Positions 6,205 to 13,614 of a DNA stretch of 13,614 bases are shown in pieces. The notes below the pieces were generated by a model. That model was given only the letters and a program-made list of their open reading frames with translations. It was not told where the DNA came from and made no database searches. Source of the stretch: Acetofilamentum sp. GTDB taxonomy: Bacteria > Bacteroidota > Bacteroidia > Bacteroidales > DTU049. A program made the position numbers and the translations under genes. Location: contig DYON01000045.1 of NCBI GenBank assembly GCA_020720525.1, positions 1 through 13,614 of the forward strand, given 5' to 3'. Each line of letters starts with the position of its first letter. Positions within the stretch are counted from its first letter, which is position 1.

Positions 6205-6271
6205 TACGAAATATTTTTTGAATTGAGTAATCCAACCCTTGAGAAATACAAGAAGGTCTAGCGTAAAAGCC

Positions 6272-7852
6272 CTACTTCACGAATGTAGCATGAAATCTTT
6301 GATTGTTGTTGTTGAAGTCGATCCAATAAAGACCTTGAGGCAAATTTTGCACAGCAATTCCTGTTGTATGTTTGTATGTACCGTTTCCGACCAACATACC
6401 AGCGCTGTTGTAAATTCGATAGGTTGCTTCGTTGTGCATCTGCGTAGTAGTGAAAATTGTTTCGGTAGCTGGATTGGGATAAACACGGGCATTCATGTCA
6501 ACGTGTTCCCAAATTCCGAGTGCAGGACAAGTAAGTCGAGCTAAATAAATGTCTTGACTTCCGTTGTTTCCATGCACCCAACCAGTATTGGAAGATGTTT
6601 TGCCAGCCAAAATCATGTCGTTTTCGCTAATAATTATTGCTGAAAGAGCCGATTCTATATCTTCTCCTCCAAATTTGAAAGTAAACAATGTATCGAGATT
6701 ATTGTTGAAATACACCATCCACATGTCGGTGTAGCCAAGCGAATCGCCGGGGGCATAACCATCGCTCGACGAACTAGCTCCAAGAAAGAGGAATTTGTCT
6801 TCATAAGGTTCGAGGCGTGCAGGTAATTCGCCAACACTACCACCAAAACATTTCTGATTCACAATGTTTCCAGCGCTGTCGGTTTTAAACACCCAAGCAT
6901 CGCTTGTTCCACCATTCCAAGGACCAGTAATATCGCCACCATAATTGTTCACATAAGCACAGACCATATATCCGCCGTCGGTAGTAACTTCGAGATCTGA
7001 AGTGTAAACATCGCCCGAGGTTGGTCCATATACATGTTCCCAATCTTTGTTTCCATAACTATCGAATTGCACCATCCACAAGTTTGCGGTAAAAAAATAC
7101 CACTGCAAACCAACAGCAACAAAATGTCCATTAGGCATCGCAACAATTCTGTATAAGACGTTTGCGTTTTCGTTATTATGATCAGCACCATACACTTTGC
7201 TCGATTTGTTGACCGTACCATATTCGTTAACCCGCAAAAACCAACCACAATCGTAAAGATCGACTATAAAAGGGAGGTCGCCATTTACCGAAGAAGTTGT
7301 TCCTGTGGCAATAATGTCGCCATTTGAAGCAAAATGGACGTCGTAAAGATAATCTCGTCCGGAAATTCCACCGGCATCGGAACCACCATACTGATATGCC
7401 CAAACTTTAACGCCTGTATAGTCTAAAAGTGCAATAAAACCATCTGGTTCGAGCGAATCGCCATGATGACCAGTTAAATCGCCATCGGTGGAATATGAAT
7501 ATCCGCAAATCGCAATATTGCCTAATGCGTCAACATCTACTCCTGTGGCAACATCAATGTCGGAGCCACCGATTGTTTTTGTCCAAATTGTATCGCCGTT
7601 GTAAGTCATTTTTGCAAGAAAAATATCGGTGGTACCATGATTTCCGCTCATCATTCCATCGGAAGAACCAGTTGATGAGACCAATATAAAATTGCTGTCG
7701 GGGGTGGATTTCACAATAGCTTGACATTTTTCGAATACTCCCACTGGTTCATCGGAGCTACCACCAATACATTTAGTCCAGACAGAATCTATTTGTGCCG
7801 AGAGCAATAGGGACGAAGAAACAAAAAGAAGTAGCAGTAATGCGTTTTTCAT
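6272..7852 (-). CDS. Secreted repeat protein with T9SS type A sorting domain
   Basis: This 526-residue protein has a signal peptide (1-19, hydrophobic LLLLLFVSSSLLL then SA|Q). Its body, about 20-450, is made of repeats: a blade-like unit with W-x-K/x-x-GG-S-D (WTKCIGGSSD, WTKTIGGSD, WAYQYGGSD) followed by a GxSSSxDGxxxG segment (around 60, 118, 184 and two more times later). This suggests a beta-propeller or similar all-beta fold. The C-terminal 75 residues, from ARVYPNPATETI to the final HATFVK, are a type A T9SS sorting domain, so it is exported through the outer membrane and probably attached to or released from the surface. No catalytic motif is visible. The function is unknown; adhesion or glycan binding is only a guess. 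A TATCTTTG box lies just upstream. Confidence 0.85.
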   Translation of the reverse strand: MKNALLLLLFVSSSLLLSAQIDSVWTKCIGGSSDEPVGVFEKCQAIVKSTPDSNFILVSSTGSSDGMMSGNHGTTDIFLAKMTYNGDTIWTKTIGGSDIDVATGVDVDALGNIAICGYSYSTDGDLTGHHGDSLEPDGFIALLDYTGVKVWAYQYGGSDAGGISGRDYLYDVHFASNGDIIATGTTSSVNGDLPFIVDLYDCGWFLRVNEYGTVNKSSKVYGADHNNENANVLYRIVAMPNGHFVAVGLQWYFFTANLWMVQFDSYGNKDWEHVYGPTSGDVYTSDLEVTTDGGYMVCAYVNNYGGDITGPWNGGTSDAWVFKTDSAGNIVNQKCFGGSVGELPARLEPYEDKFLFLGASSSSDGYAPGDSLGYTDMWMVYFNNNLDTLFTFKFGGEDIESALSAIIISENDMILAGKTSSNTGWVHGNNGSQDIYLARLTCPALGIWEHVDMNARVYPNPATETIFTTTQMHNEATYRIYNSAGMLVGNGTYKHTTGIAVQNLPQGLYWIDFNNNNQRFHATFVK

Positions 7853-7868
7853 GTTTTAAAATTTTGAT

Positions 7869-7876
7869 CAAAGATA
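7869..7876 (-). promoter_or_regulatory. -7 promoter box of the 6272-7852 gene
   Basis: TATCTTTG on the minus strand is identical to the mqnB -7 box and lies 17 bases upstream of the ATG. No TTTG is seen at the -33 distance, so only half of the promoter is supported. Confidence 0.55.
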
Positions 7877-8040
7877 CAGTGATGTAAAATGATTACGGAT
7901 AAAAAGATGTTTGCATTCATGAATCAGGAAAGGCTGGAACGCTTAATTCGAGCTGAAATTGATTTTTTTTCATTTAATATGTGTTAAAAATTTTATCGGA
8001 ATAAAAAAACTTCATAATTTAGCAAGTTAATCACCACATT

Positions 8041-9813
8041 ATGAAGTTGTTTTTATCAATTGTTTCAATATTGCTGATTCTTATGAATCATGCACAGGCG
8101 CAATGCCCAGGATGTATGGCAAACATGAGTTGCACTAGCAATCCGGCAAAACCCACCATTTGCCCCGACACACTCCCACCTGGCACAGCCATGCAATACT
8201 ACGAAGAAGACCTTTCGTTTTATATGCCAGCCCAATTTACCGATCAAGGGAGCGGATTAAATGTTCAATTGAACGAGCTTGAGGTAACTGGAGTGGTAGG
8301 ATTACCTTATGGTTTGCAGTTTCAAAGCAGTTCGGCAACCAATATTTTTTATCCTTCGTCAAATCCACCAAGCACAGAATATGGTTGTGCACGATTTTGC
8401 GGTACTCCGCTCATTCCTGGCAATTATTTAATTACGGTATATGTTACAGCTCATGTTTTGGTAAGTGGAGCTCTCAATCAAACACAAGACGATGCCTTTG
8501 AAATACCAATTACCATTTTGCCCAATGCTGCGAGCAATGCTAGTTTTTCAATTGGAAATTCAACAGGATGCGCCCCTCTATCAACCTCATTGACAGTAAA
8601 TTATAGCAGTAATGGAAATTCACATTACAGCTACTCGTGGGATTTTGGAAATGGCAATACGAGTTCTTTGGAAACACCTCCCATACAGTCTTATTCGAAT
8701 CCAGGAACATATATTGTTTCGTTACAGACCAATATCGACACACTCGACTATACACTTTCATCGGTAACTGTTGTCAATTCCGATTGCGACGATATGGGCT
8801 TTGAACCAGATTATTACATTAAAATATTTGAGGGTACAACAGAAATTTTCAACAATTCATCATCGCATGCATCCAACTCAACTCCCGCCACCTTCAATTT
8901 TGCTACTATCTATCTCAACAACAGTACTTATAGCATTGAAGTGTGGGATAACGACGACTTTTTGGGTGGCGGCCAAGCTGGCGACGATGAGTGCGGAACC
9001 GTTACTTTCAATGGGCATACAGCTGGCGGTTATTCTTTGGTTGATGGTTCGCTCACCGTTACTTTCACCATTAATCATGCAATTTTAAATTTCAACGATA
9101 CCGATACCATTGTGGTTTATCCAACCCCCAGCATCACTTATTTTGGAGCCTTCCCCAACGATACAGTTTGCTCAAACGACACAATAACTCTCGAAGTAGC
9201 CGGAGGAGACAGTTGGCAATGGTATCTTGATGGATCGGCTATTTCAGGGGCAATCGATTCCATTTTTCAACCTTCGGTTGAAGGCGATTATCATGCAATT
9301 ATTTCCAATATATATGGTTGCACAGTCAACTCTGGAATCATTGGTGCAAGTTTTCTTCCAGCGCCACCCTATCCTAATTTTTTTCCATCTGGAACCCAAT
9401 TAATTACCAATATTTTAGGATACTCCATTCAATGGTATTTAGATGGAAATCCAATTTCAGGAGCAAATAATCAGAGTTTGGATGTGTATCAGACTGGTTA
9501 TTATTCACTCGAATTCACAAGTGCGAATGGATGCAGCAATATGTCGAGTCCATTTTATGCTGTTGCACAATCTATTTCGGAGTATTCGTATTATCAACTC
9601 AATATATTTCCTAATCCGGTGGTCGATTTCCTTAGTATTGATCCAGCGCCCGAAGATGCAGCTTGGCTTATTAGCGATGTTACAGGCCGAATTGTACTTT
9701 CAGGTCGCATCGAAGGCAATATGCTCAACACCTCAATTCTCGAATCGGGAGTTTATCTTTTGCTAATTTCTACCGCCGAAACAGCGTATTCTGCTCGTTT
9801 TGTCAAAGAATAA
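8041..9813 (+). CDS. Multidomain secreted protein (PKD, C2-like, Ig-like) with T9SS type A sorting domain
   Basis: 590 residues with a signal peptide (1-20, AQA|Q). A Cys-rich N-terminal part (21-160) begins CPGCMANMSC and may form disulfides. A PKD domain (about 167-246) has the hallmark WDFGNG at 200-205. A C2-like segment (about 247-346) contains PDYYIKIFEG, TPATFNF and YSIEVWDNDD with an acidic, possibly Ca-binding, GDDECG loop. Two Ig-like repeats (about 360-436 and 440-510) share QWYLDG-x-x-ISGA and an xGDYH/TGYYS strand. The final 75 residues, from YYQLNIFPNPVVDF, are a type A T9SS sorting domain. It is probably a surface or secreted structural or adhesive protein. No enzyme motif is visible. 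The gene is divergent from the 6272-7852 gene across a 188-base gap. A weak TAATTTAG box lies at 8015-8022. Confidence 0.85.
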   Translation: MKLFLSIVSILLILMNHAQAQCPGCMANMSCTSNPAKPTICPDTLPPGTAMQYYEEDLSFYMPAQFTDQGSGLNVQLNELEVTGVVGLPYGLQFQSSSATNIFYPSSNPPSTEYGCARFCGTPLIPGNYLITVYVTAHVLVSGALNQTQDDAFEIPITILPNAASNASFSIGNSTGCAPLSTSLTVNYSSNGNSHYSYSWDFGNGNTSSLETPPIQSYSNPGTYIVSLQTNIDTLDYTLSSVTVVNSDCDDMGFEPDYYIKIFEGTTEIFNNSSSHASNSTPATFNFATIYLNNSTYSIEVWDNDDFLGGGQAGDDECGTVTFNGHTAGGYSLVDGSLTVTFTINHAILNFNDTDTIVVYPTPSITYFGAFPNDTVCSNDTITLEVAGGDSWQWYLDGSAISGAIDSIFQPSVEGDYHAIISNIYGCTVNSGIIGASFLPAPPYPNFFPSGTQLITNILGYSIQWYLDGNPISGANNQSLDVYQTGYYSLEFTSANGCSNMSSPFYAVAQSISEYSYYQLNIFPNPVVDFLSIDPAPEDAAWLISDVTGRIVLSGRIEGNMLNTSILESGVYLLLISTAETAYSARFVKE

Positions 9814-9941
9814 GAAACTGTCGAAAGTTTGATTGTCTGTATTTTATTTGCACAAACACTGTTTTTGTTAAAAACAAAAACTGCGAAAAAAGTGATTTCA
9901 GAGAGGCATTTCAAAAAATAATTCATTTTCATCTTTTTTCA

Positions 9942-9949
9942 TACTTTCG
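9942..9949 (+). promoter_or_regulatory. Possible -7 box for the NamZ-like gene
   Basis: TACTTTCG resembles the TAnnTTTG/TAnnTTCG -7 form and ends 7 bases before the ATG, implying a nearly leaderless message. No -33 TTTG is present at the usual distance. It would drive both the NamZ-like and TMTC-like genes. Confidence 0.35.
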
Positions 9950-9956
9950 TGTTTCC

Positions 9957-11177
9957 ATGTTGCGAATCATTTTTGCCATATTGTTTTGCGGGTTGGGCTG
10001 GGCTGGCATAAGCCAATCGGTCGATCGGACATTTCTACAAGAAGTGACCGATTCTACTGTGCTCAATGGTGCCGAAAACACAGCCGATTACTTTCCGTTG
10101 CTGCAGGGCAAAAAAGTGGCTTTGGTGGTAAATCAGACTTCGATGATTGGCAACACGCATTTGGTCGATTCGCTGCTGAGTGCAGGAATCAGTATTTCGA
10201 AAATTTTTGCGCCCGAGCATGGATTCCGAGGCGATAAATCGAACGGTGCAGTTGTTGGCAGCGGAAAAGACAGTCGCACTGGCATTCCACTCATTTCGCT
10301 CTATGGCGATAAATTCAAACCAAGCACTGCCGACCTAAACACTGTTGACATGGTTGTTTTCGATATTCAAGATGTTGGCGTTCGTTTCTACACATACATT
10401 TCGACCATGCACTACATCATGGAAGCTTGTGCCGAAAACCATATTCCGCTCGTGGTGCTCGATCGTCCAAACCCCAACGGATATTATGTTGATGGACCTG
10501 TTCTCAACTTGGACTACCGCAGTTTTGTTGGAATGGAGCCTATTCCAATTGTTCACGGACTCACTGTTGGCGAATTGGCACTCATGATTAATGGCGAAAA
10601 GTGGCTCAAAAATGCGGTTCGATGCGAACTCACTGTGATTGCATGCAAAAATTGGGACCACACATATCTTTATCAGCTGCCTGTAAATCCATCGCCCAAT
10701 CTCACCAGCATGGAAGCCATTTATCTTTATCCTTCGCTCGGACTTTTCGAAGGCACTGTTGTTAGCGTCGGGCGAGGCACCTACCGCCCATTTGAGATAT
10801 TTGGGCACCCCGATATGAAAGATGCTCCTTATGCATTTACCCCAAAACCTATTGCGGGCATGTCGGAAAGTCCTCCTTTTGCTGGAAAAGTTTGCCATGG
10901 TTACGACGTGAGCGAATTTTCGAGCCAAATGCTTAAATACAAAGGTGAGTTGTATCTTTGGTGGCTAACGGGCATGTACGACGAGCTATGCAAAGTTGGC
11001 AAAAAAGATGCTTTTTGGTACGATTCGTTTTTCGACAAACTTGCTGGTGGAAACAAGCTCCGACAGCAAATTGTTGCAGGAACCGATGTTGAAAAAATAA
11101 AAGAATCGTGGTCGGTCGATCTTGCTGCATACAAAAACCTCCGCAAGAAATATTTGTTGTACAAAGATTTTGAGTAG
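9957..11177 (+). CDS. DUF1343 protein, NamZ-type exo-beta-N-acetylmuramidase (GH171)
   Basis: The family (YbbC/NamZ) removes terminal N-acetylmuramic acid from peptidoglycan fragments and has been characterised in Bacillus and in Tannerella, itself a Bacteroidota member. The 406-residue protein starts with a signal peptide (1-20, LFCGLGWAGISQ), so it should act in the periplasm. Family motifs are PEHGFRG (86-92), DIQDVGVRFYTY (136-147), LDRPNPNG (168-175), NPSPNL (244-249) and FEGTVVSVGRGT (264-275). The conserved Glu-His of the first motif is a likely active-site element. Length and motif order are typical, with no sign of decay. The next gene starts one base after this stop, so translation is probably coupled. 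A role in cell-wall recycling or scavenging is inferred. I give no symbol because substrate specificity cannot be read from sequence. Confidence 0.88.
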   Translation: MLRIIFAILFCGLGWAGISQSVDRTFLQEVTDSTVLNGAENTADYFPLLQGKKVALVVNQTSMIGNTHLVDSLLSAGISISKIFAPEHGFRGDKSNGAVVGSGKDSRTGIPLISLYGDKFKPSTADLNTVDMVVFDIQDVGVRFYTYISTMHYIMEACAENHIPLVVLDRPNPNGYYVDGPVLNLDYRSFVGMEPIPIVHGLTVGELALMINGEKWLKNAVRCELTVIACKNWDHTYLYQLPVNPSPNLTSMEAIYLYPSLGLFEGTVVSVGRGTYRPFEIFGHPDMKDAPYAFTPKPIAGMSESPPFAGKVCHGYDVSEFSSQMLKYKGELYLWWLTGMYDELCKVGKKDAFWYDSFFDKLAGGNKLRQQIVAGTDVEKIKESWSVDLAAYKNLRKKYLLYKDFE

Positions 11178-11178
11178 T

Positions 11179-13269
11179 ATGGCTAATAAAACCCTCAAAC
11201 CTTCGAAAACGCAAGCAGTTGCCATTGAACAACCAGTTAAAAGGATTTTCAATCAGAAGATTTTTCTCATTCTACTCGGCATTTTGCTTTACGGATACAC
11301 CATTTCGTTCGACTATACACTCGACGACACGCTGATGATTACGGGCAACAAATTTACCCAAGAAGGTATTGGGGGTACCAACGATATTTTCACTACCGAT
11401 GCCTTCACTGGATTTTTTGGCGAAGGTTCGGGAATGGTCGCTGGTGGTCGCTATCGTCCATTTACCCATTTTATGTTTGCTATCGAAAAAGAAATCTTCG
11501 GCTTCAACCCAGCTATAGGTCACTTTTTCAACATTTTCTTCTATGTTTTGCTGCTATTGGCGGTTTTTGCATTTTTAAAAAGGCTTATTCCCGATCCCGA
11601 CGATATCAAAAAGCCATTTTTTAGTGTTCCGCTGGTTATTACAGCTCTATTTGCTGCACATCCGCTCCACACCGAAGTGGTAGCCAACATCAAAGGGCGC
11701 GACGAAATTTTCACCATGCTTTGCAGCATTTTCACCATGAATTTGCTGATCGACAACATTAAAAAACCAGCAATCTGGCGGGCCATTTTAGCAGCAATCG
11801 TGTTTTTTGTTGCGCTGTTGTCGAAAGAAAACGCCATCACATGGATTGCGGTTTTTCCATTCGCAATTTGGTTTTTTACATCGGCCACCAAGAAAGATTA
11901 CATCGTTGGAATGGGAGCTCTGGTATTGCCGACGTTGGTATTTCTCTATATCCGCTCGCAAATTGTTGGAGGAATGCTCGACACCAATATTGCACCCGAG
12001 CTACTCAACAATCCGTTTATTTACAGCACCAAAACCGAAGAAATAGCAACCGTATTGTTCACCTGGCTTCTCTATTTGAAATTGCTCATTTTTCCACATC
12101 CGCTCACGCACGATTATTATCCGAAGCAAATTGCCATTACCGATTTCTCGAATCCGCTGGTATGGCTCACCATTGCTTTGGTGGTTTTCTCAATTGTAGT
12201 TGCAATAAGAGGAATCGGCAAAAAAAGCGTGGTTTCGTTTGGCCTCATTATCTTTTGGGCTACCTTTTCGATAGCTTCGAATTTGCTGTTCAACATTGGT
12301 ACTTTCATGAACGAACGATTTATGTTTGTTCCCTTGCTTGGTGTTGCCATCGTTGGTGGATATTATTTTGGGAAATACAGGGCAAAACTCAAATGGCTTA
12401 CGCCGGTATTGGTAGTTCTGCTTGGGGCGTATTCGATTAAAACCATTGTTCGTAGTTTGGCTTGGAAAGACAACTTCACCTTGTTTATGACCGACGTACA
12501 AACATCGACCAATAGTGCAAAAGTGAACGTTTCGGCAGCCGAAATGCTGCTCGATATTGCCGACAACGAAAAGAATCCAGCAAAGCGAGAAAAATTGTCG
12601 AACGATGCAATTGTATATCTCGATAGAGCAGAAAAAATTCACCCAACCTATTTTGGGGTGTACGATCTGCGTGCCAAAGCATGGTTCAATCGTGGCAATT
12701 TCCGCAATTCGCTCGACGATTATTTGCATTGCATGAAACTCGACGCAACCCGTTCAACCACACTCAACAATATTTTTCTGGTTGGACAAGCCGCCATGAT
12801 TGGGCTCGATTATTCAATTGCAGCCGAAGCCTATCGCTATCTTGCTACTCAGCAACCCGATTCGGCTCGCAACTATTTGCAACTCGCAATTATATACGAC
12901 AAACTTGGCATTCCTGAAGAGAGTTTTGGCTATATCGACAAAGCCATTGCCACCGACAGCCTTTATGCACCAGCATGGAATAAGGGAGGCGAATTGTATG
13001 GACGTGTTAAAAACGACTTTATAAGCTCCGAAAAGTATCTTCTAAAAGCATATTCGCTCAAGCCCAACGATCCATCAACCCTCGAAAACATTGGCGTATT
13101 GTATGGCATCTTGCACAAATTCGATTTGTCGGTTCGCTTTCTGCGCAAAGCACAAGAGCTAACACCCTCGAATAAGCAAATAATGATGAACTTAAGTACA
13201 TCGTATGGTGCATTAAATATGATCGACAGTGCCAACTACTTTTTGAAATTGGCAACGGAGGAGAAATAA
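11179..13269 (+). CDS. TMTC-like GT-C membrane protein with C-terminal TPR repeats
   Basis: 696 residues. Roughly the first 425 form a multi-pass membrane domain with about ten hydrophobic segments; the remaining 270 are TPR repeats (about 450-696, e.g. the AWNKGGELYGRVKN and ENIGVLYGILHK units). The first extracytoplasmic loop carries the DD pair (D49-D50 in FDYTLDDTLM) expected in GT-C glycosyltransferases. HPLHTEVVANIKGRDE (161-176), LSKENAIT (214-221) and NERFMFVPLLG (378-388) match the DUF1736/TMTC pattern. Eukaryotic TMTC proteins O-mannosylate cadherins, so a lipid-linked-sugar-dependent protein glycosyltransferase is plausible, though the bacterial substrate is unknown. The ATG at 11179 sits one base after the NamZ-like stop. 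A longer frame from TTG 11122 would overlap that gene by 56 bases and add only non-family residues, so it is not used. Confidence 0.82.
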   Translation: MANKTLKPSKTQAVAIEQPVKRIFNQKIFLILLGILLYGYTISFDYTLDDTLMITGNKFTQEGIGGTNDIFTTDAFTGFFGEGSGMVAGGRYRPFTHFMFAIEKEIFGFNPAIGHFFNIFFYVLLLLAVFAFLKRLIPDPDDIKKPFFSVPLVITALFAAHPLHTEVVANIKGRDEIFTMLCSIFTMNLLIDNIKKPAIWRAILAAIVFFVALLSKENAITWIAVFPFAIWFFTSATKKDYIVGMGALVLPTLVFLYIRSQIVGGMLDTNIAPELLNNPFIYSTKTEEIATVLFTWLLYLKLLIFPHPLTHDYYPKQIAITDFSNPLVWLTIALVVFSIVVAIRGIGKKSVVSFGLIIFWATFSIASNLLFNIGTFMNERFMFVPLLGVAIVGGYYFGKYRAKLKWLTPVLVVLLGAYSIKTIVRSLAWKDNFTLFMTDVQTSTNSAKVNVSAAEMLLDIADNEKNPAKREKLSNDAIVYLDRAEKIHPTYFGVYDLRAKAWFNRGNFRNSLDDYLHCMKLDATRSTTLNNIFLVGQAAMIGLDYSIAAEAYRYLATQQPDSARNYLQLAIIYDKLGIPEESFGYIDKAIATDSLYAPAWNKGGELYGRVKNDFISSEKYLLKAYSLKPNDPSTLENIGVLYGILHKFDLSVRFLRKAQELTPSNKQIMMNLSTSYGALNMIDSANYFLKLATEEK

Positions 13270-13307
13270 ATTCATCGCATTTTCGTTTGTAAGTTGAACT
13301 ACTACTC

Positions 13308-13577
13308 ATGAAAATTTTATCAATAAGCTTATTTCTATTGCTTGCAATTCCAGCTATTGGTCAAAATTTTGGTTGTTATAGCGAGCCATTAGAAGACAAA
13401 AAATATAATATGGATTTTGTATATTCAAGAATAATCGAAGATTTCACATTTTCATTAATCAATGATTTCAATTGGAGTGAATTTGAGCCAAAAAGATGCG
13501 TTGACGGATGGTATTGCGAACACTTTGCATTTGACTATTACGTAATGAAGGCAATCAAAATGGAAGGCTGCCGTTGA
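13308..13577 (+). CDS. Small secreted Cys-containing protein, probably frameshifted near its end
   Basis: As read, 89 residues with a signal peptide (1-18, ILSISLFLLLAIPAIG|Q) and cysteines at 23, 64, 70 and 88; no family is recognised. The stop at 13575 is suspect. From about 13567 the +1 frame stays open to the window edge and reads AAVEKEAEKIPTEISA, good coding sequence. Deleting one G from the GG at 13566-13567 joins the two as AIKMEAAVEKEAEK. The true gene may therefore run past the window and the stop be caused by a one-base insertion (mutation or sequencing error). Alternatively a second small gene starts at ATG 13546 in the other frame. The gap to the upstream TMTC-like gene is 38 bases, so it may share that transcript. 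Confidence 0.6.
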   Translation: MKILSISLFLLLAIPAIGQNFGCYSEPLEDKKYNMDFVYSRIIEDFTFSLINDFNWSEFEPKRCVDGWYCEHFAFDYYVMKAIKMEGCR

Positions 13578-13614
13578 GAAAGAAGCCGAGAAAATTCCAA
13601 CGGAAATTTCTGCC

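Noticed and set aside
7915..7924. 10-base palindrome ATTCATGAAT between the divergent T9SS genes
   Set aside because: Short and AT-rich, not extended by further symmetry; expected by chance at this composition.
9861..9881. Perfect 9-base inverted repeat GTTTTTGTT/AACAAAAAC as terminator of the 8041-9813 gene
   Set aside because: The stem is almost all A-T and no T-run follows on the plus strand; likely a by-product of AT-rich DNA.
10335..10928. 197-residue minus-strand open frame within the NamZ-like gene
   Set aside because: Antisense shadow of a gene with clear family motifs; composition rich in His, Asn and Cys is typical of such artefacts.
11122..11178. Longer N-terminus of the TMTC-like protein from TTG 11122
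   Set aside because: It overlaps the NamZ-like gene's own coding end, and the ATG at 11179 gives a normal one-base junction.
11841..12729. Open frames of 199 (plus) and 179 (minus) residues inside the TMTC-like gene
   Set aside because: They are off-frame readings of a gene with continuous membrane and TPR features.
1..13614. CRISPR arrays, insertion sequences, tRNA or rRNA genes, toxin-antitoxin or defence genes
   Set aside because: No regularly spaced repeats, transposase or integrase, RNA gene features or known defence families were seen on either strand.

Overview
The window looks like chromosomal DNA of a Bacteroidota bacterium. Three signs point there. Two proteins (6272-7852 and 8041-9813) end in type IX secretion (T9SS) type A sorting domains. 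The clearest promoters have the phylum's TTTG-N18-TAnnTTTG form (upstream of 2925 and 6157). Most starts have no Shine-Dalgarno sequence. The DNA is AT-rich. A futalosine hydrolase implies menaquinone made by the futalosine route. I see no phage, insertion sequence, CRISPR, tRNA or rRNA, and most of the content is housekeeping or secretion-related.

Layout. Positions 1-120 hold a long imperfect hairpin. Positions 121-2925 (minus strand) carry, in transcription order, a COG2403 GTPase resembling archaeal cyclic 2,3-diphosphoglycerate synthetase, a terminator-like hairpin, then pyrB and pyrI (aspartate carbamoyltransferase). Positions 2926-3578 are non-coding: the GTPase promoter, a dyad operator candidate, an orphan terminator-like hairpin and a cluster of degenerate palindromic repeats. 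Positions 3579-5439 (plus) are mannose-1-phosphate guanylyltransferase followed 7 bases later by a membrane-anchored J-domain protein. Converging on it is mqnB (5480-6157, minus). Two divergent T9SS cargo proteins follow (6272-7852 minus, 8041-9813 plus). Positions 9957-13269 (plus) are a tightly coupled pair: a NamZ/DUF1343-type N-acetylmuramidase and a TMTC-like membrane protein with TPR repeats. A small secreted-protein gene (13308 onward) closes the window and seems to lose frame close to the edge.

How the genes may work together. PyrB and PyrI form the regulated first committed enzyme of pyrimidine synthesis. I find no promoter motif between the hairpin at 1552-1577 and pyrB, so pyrBI may depend on read-through from the GTPase promoter. 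Guanylyltransferase makes GDP-mannose, and the TMTC-like protein has the hallmarks of a GT-C mannosyltransferase. The larger T9SS protein is rich in Asp-Ser/Thr-hydrophobic tripeptides like the Bacteroidota O-glycosylation sequon. A protein O-mannosylation link is therefore possible, but it is inference. Nothing here is convincingly a wholly new system. The best leads are the bacterial cDPGS-like GTPase tied to pyrBI, the bacterial TMTC homologue, the 83-base hairpin and the apparent frameshift at 13566.
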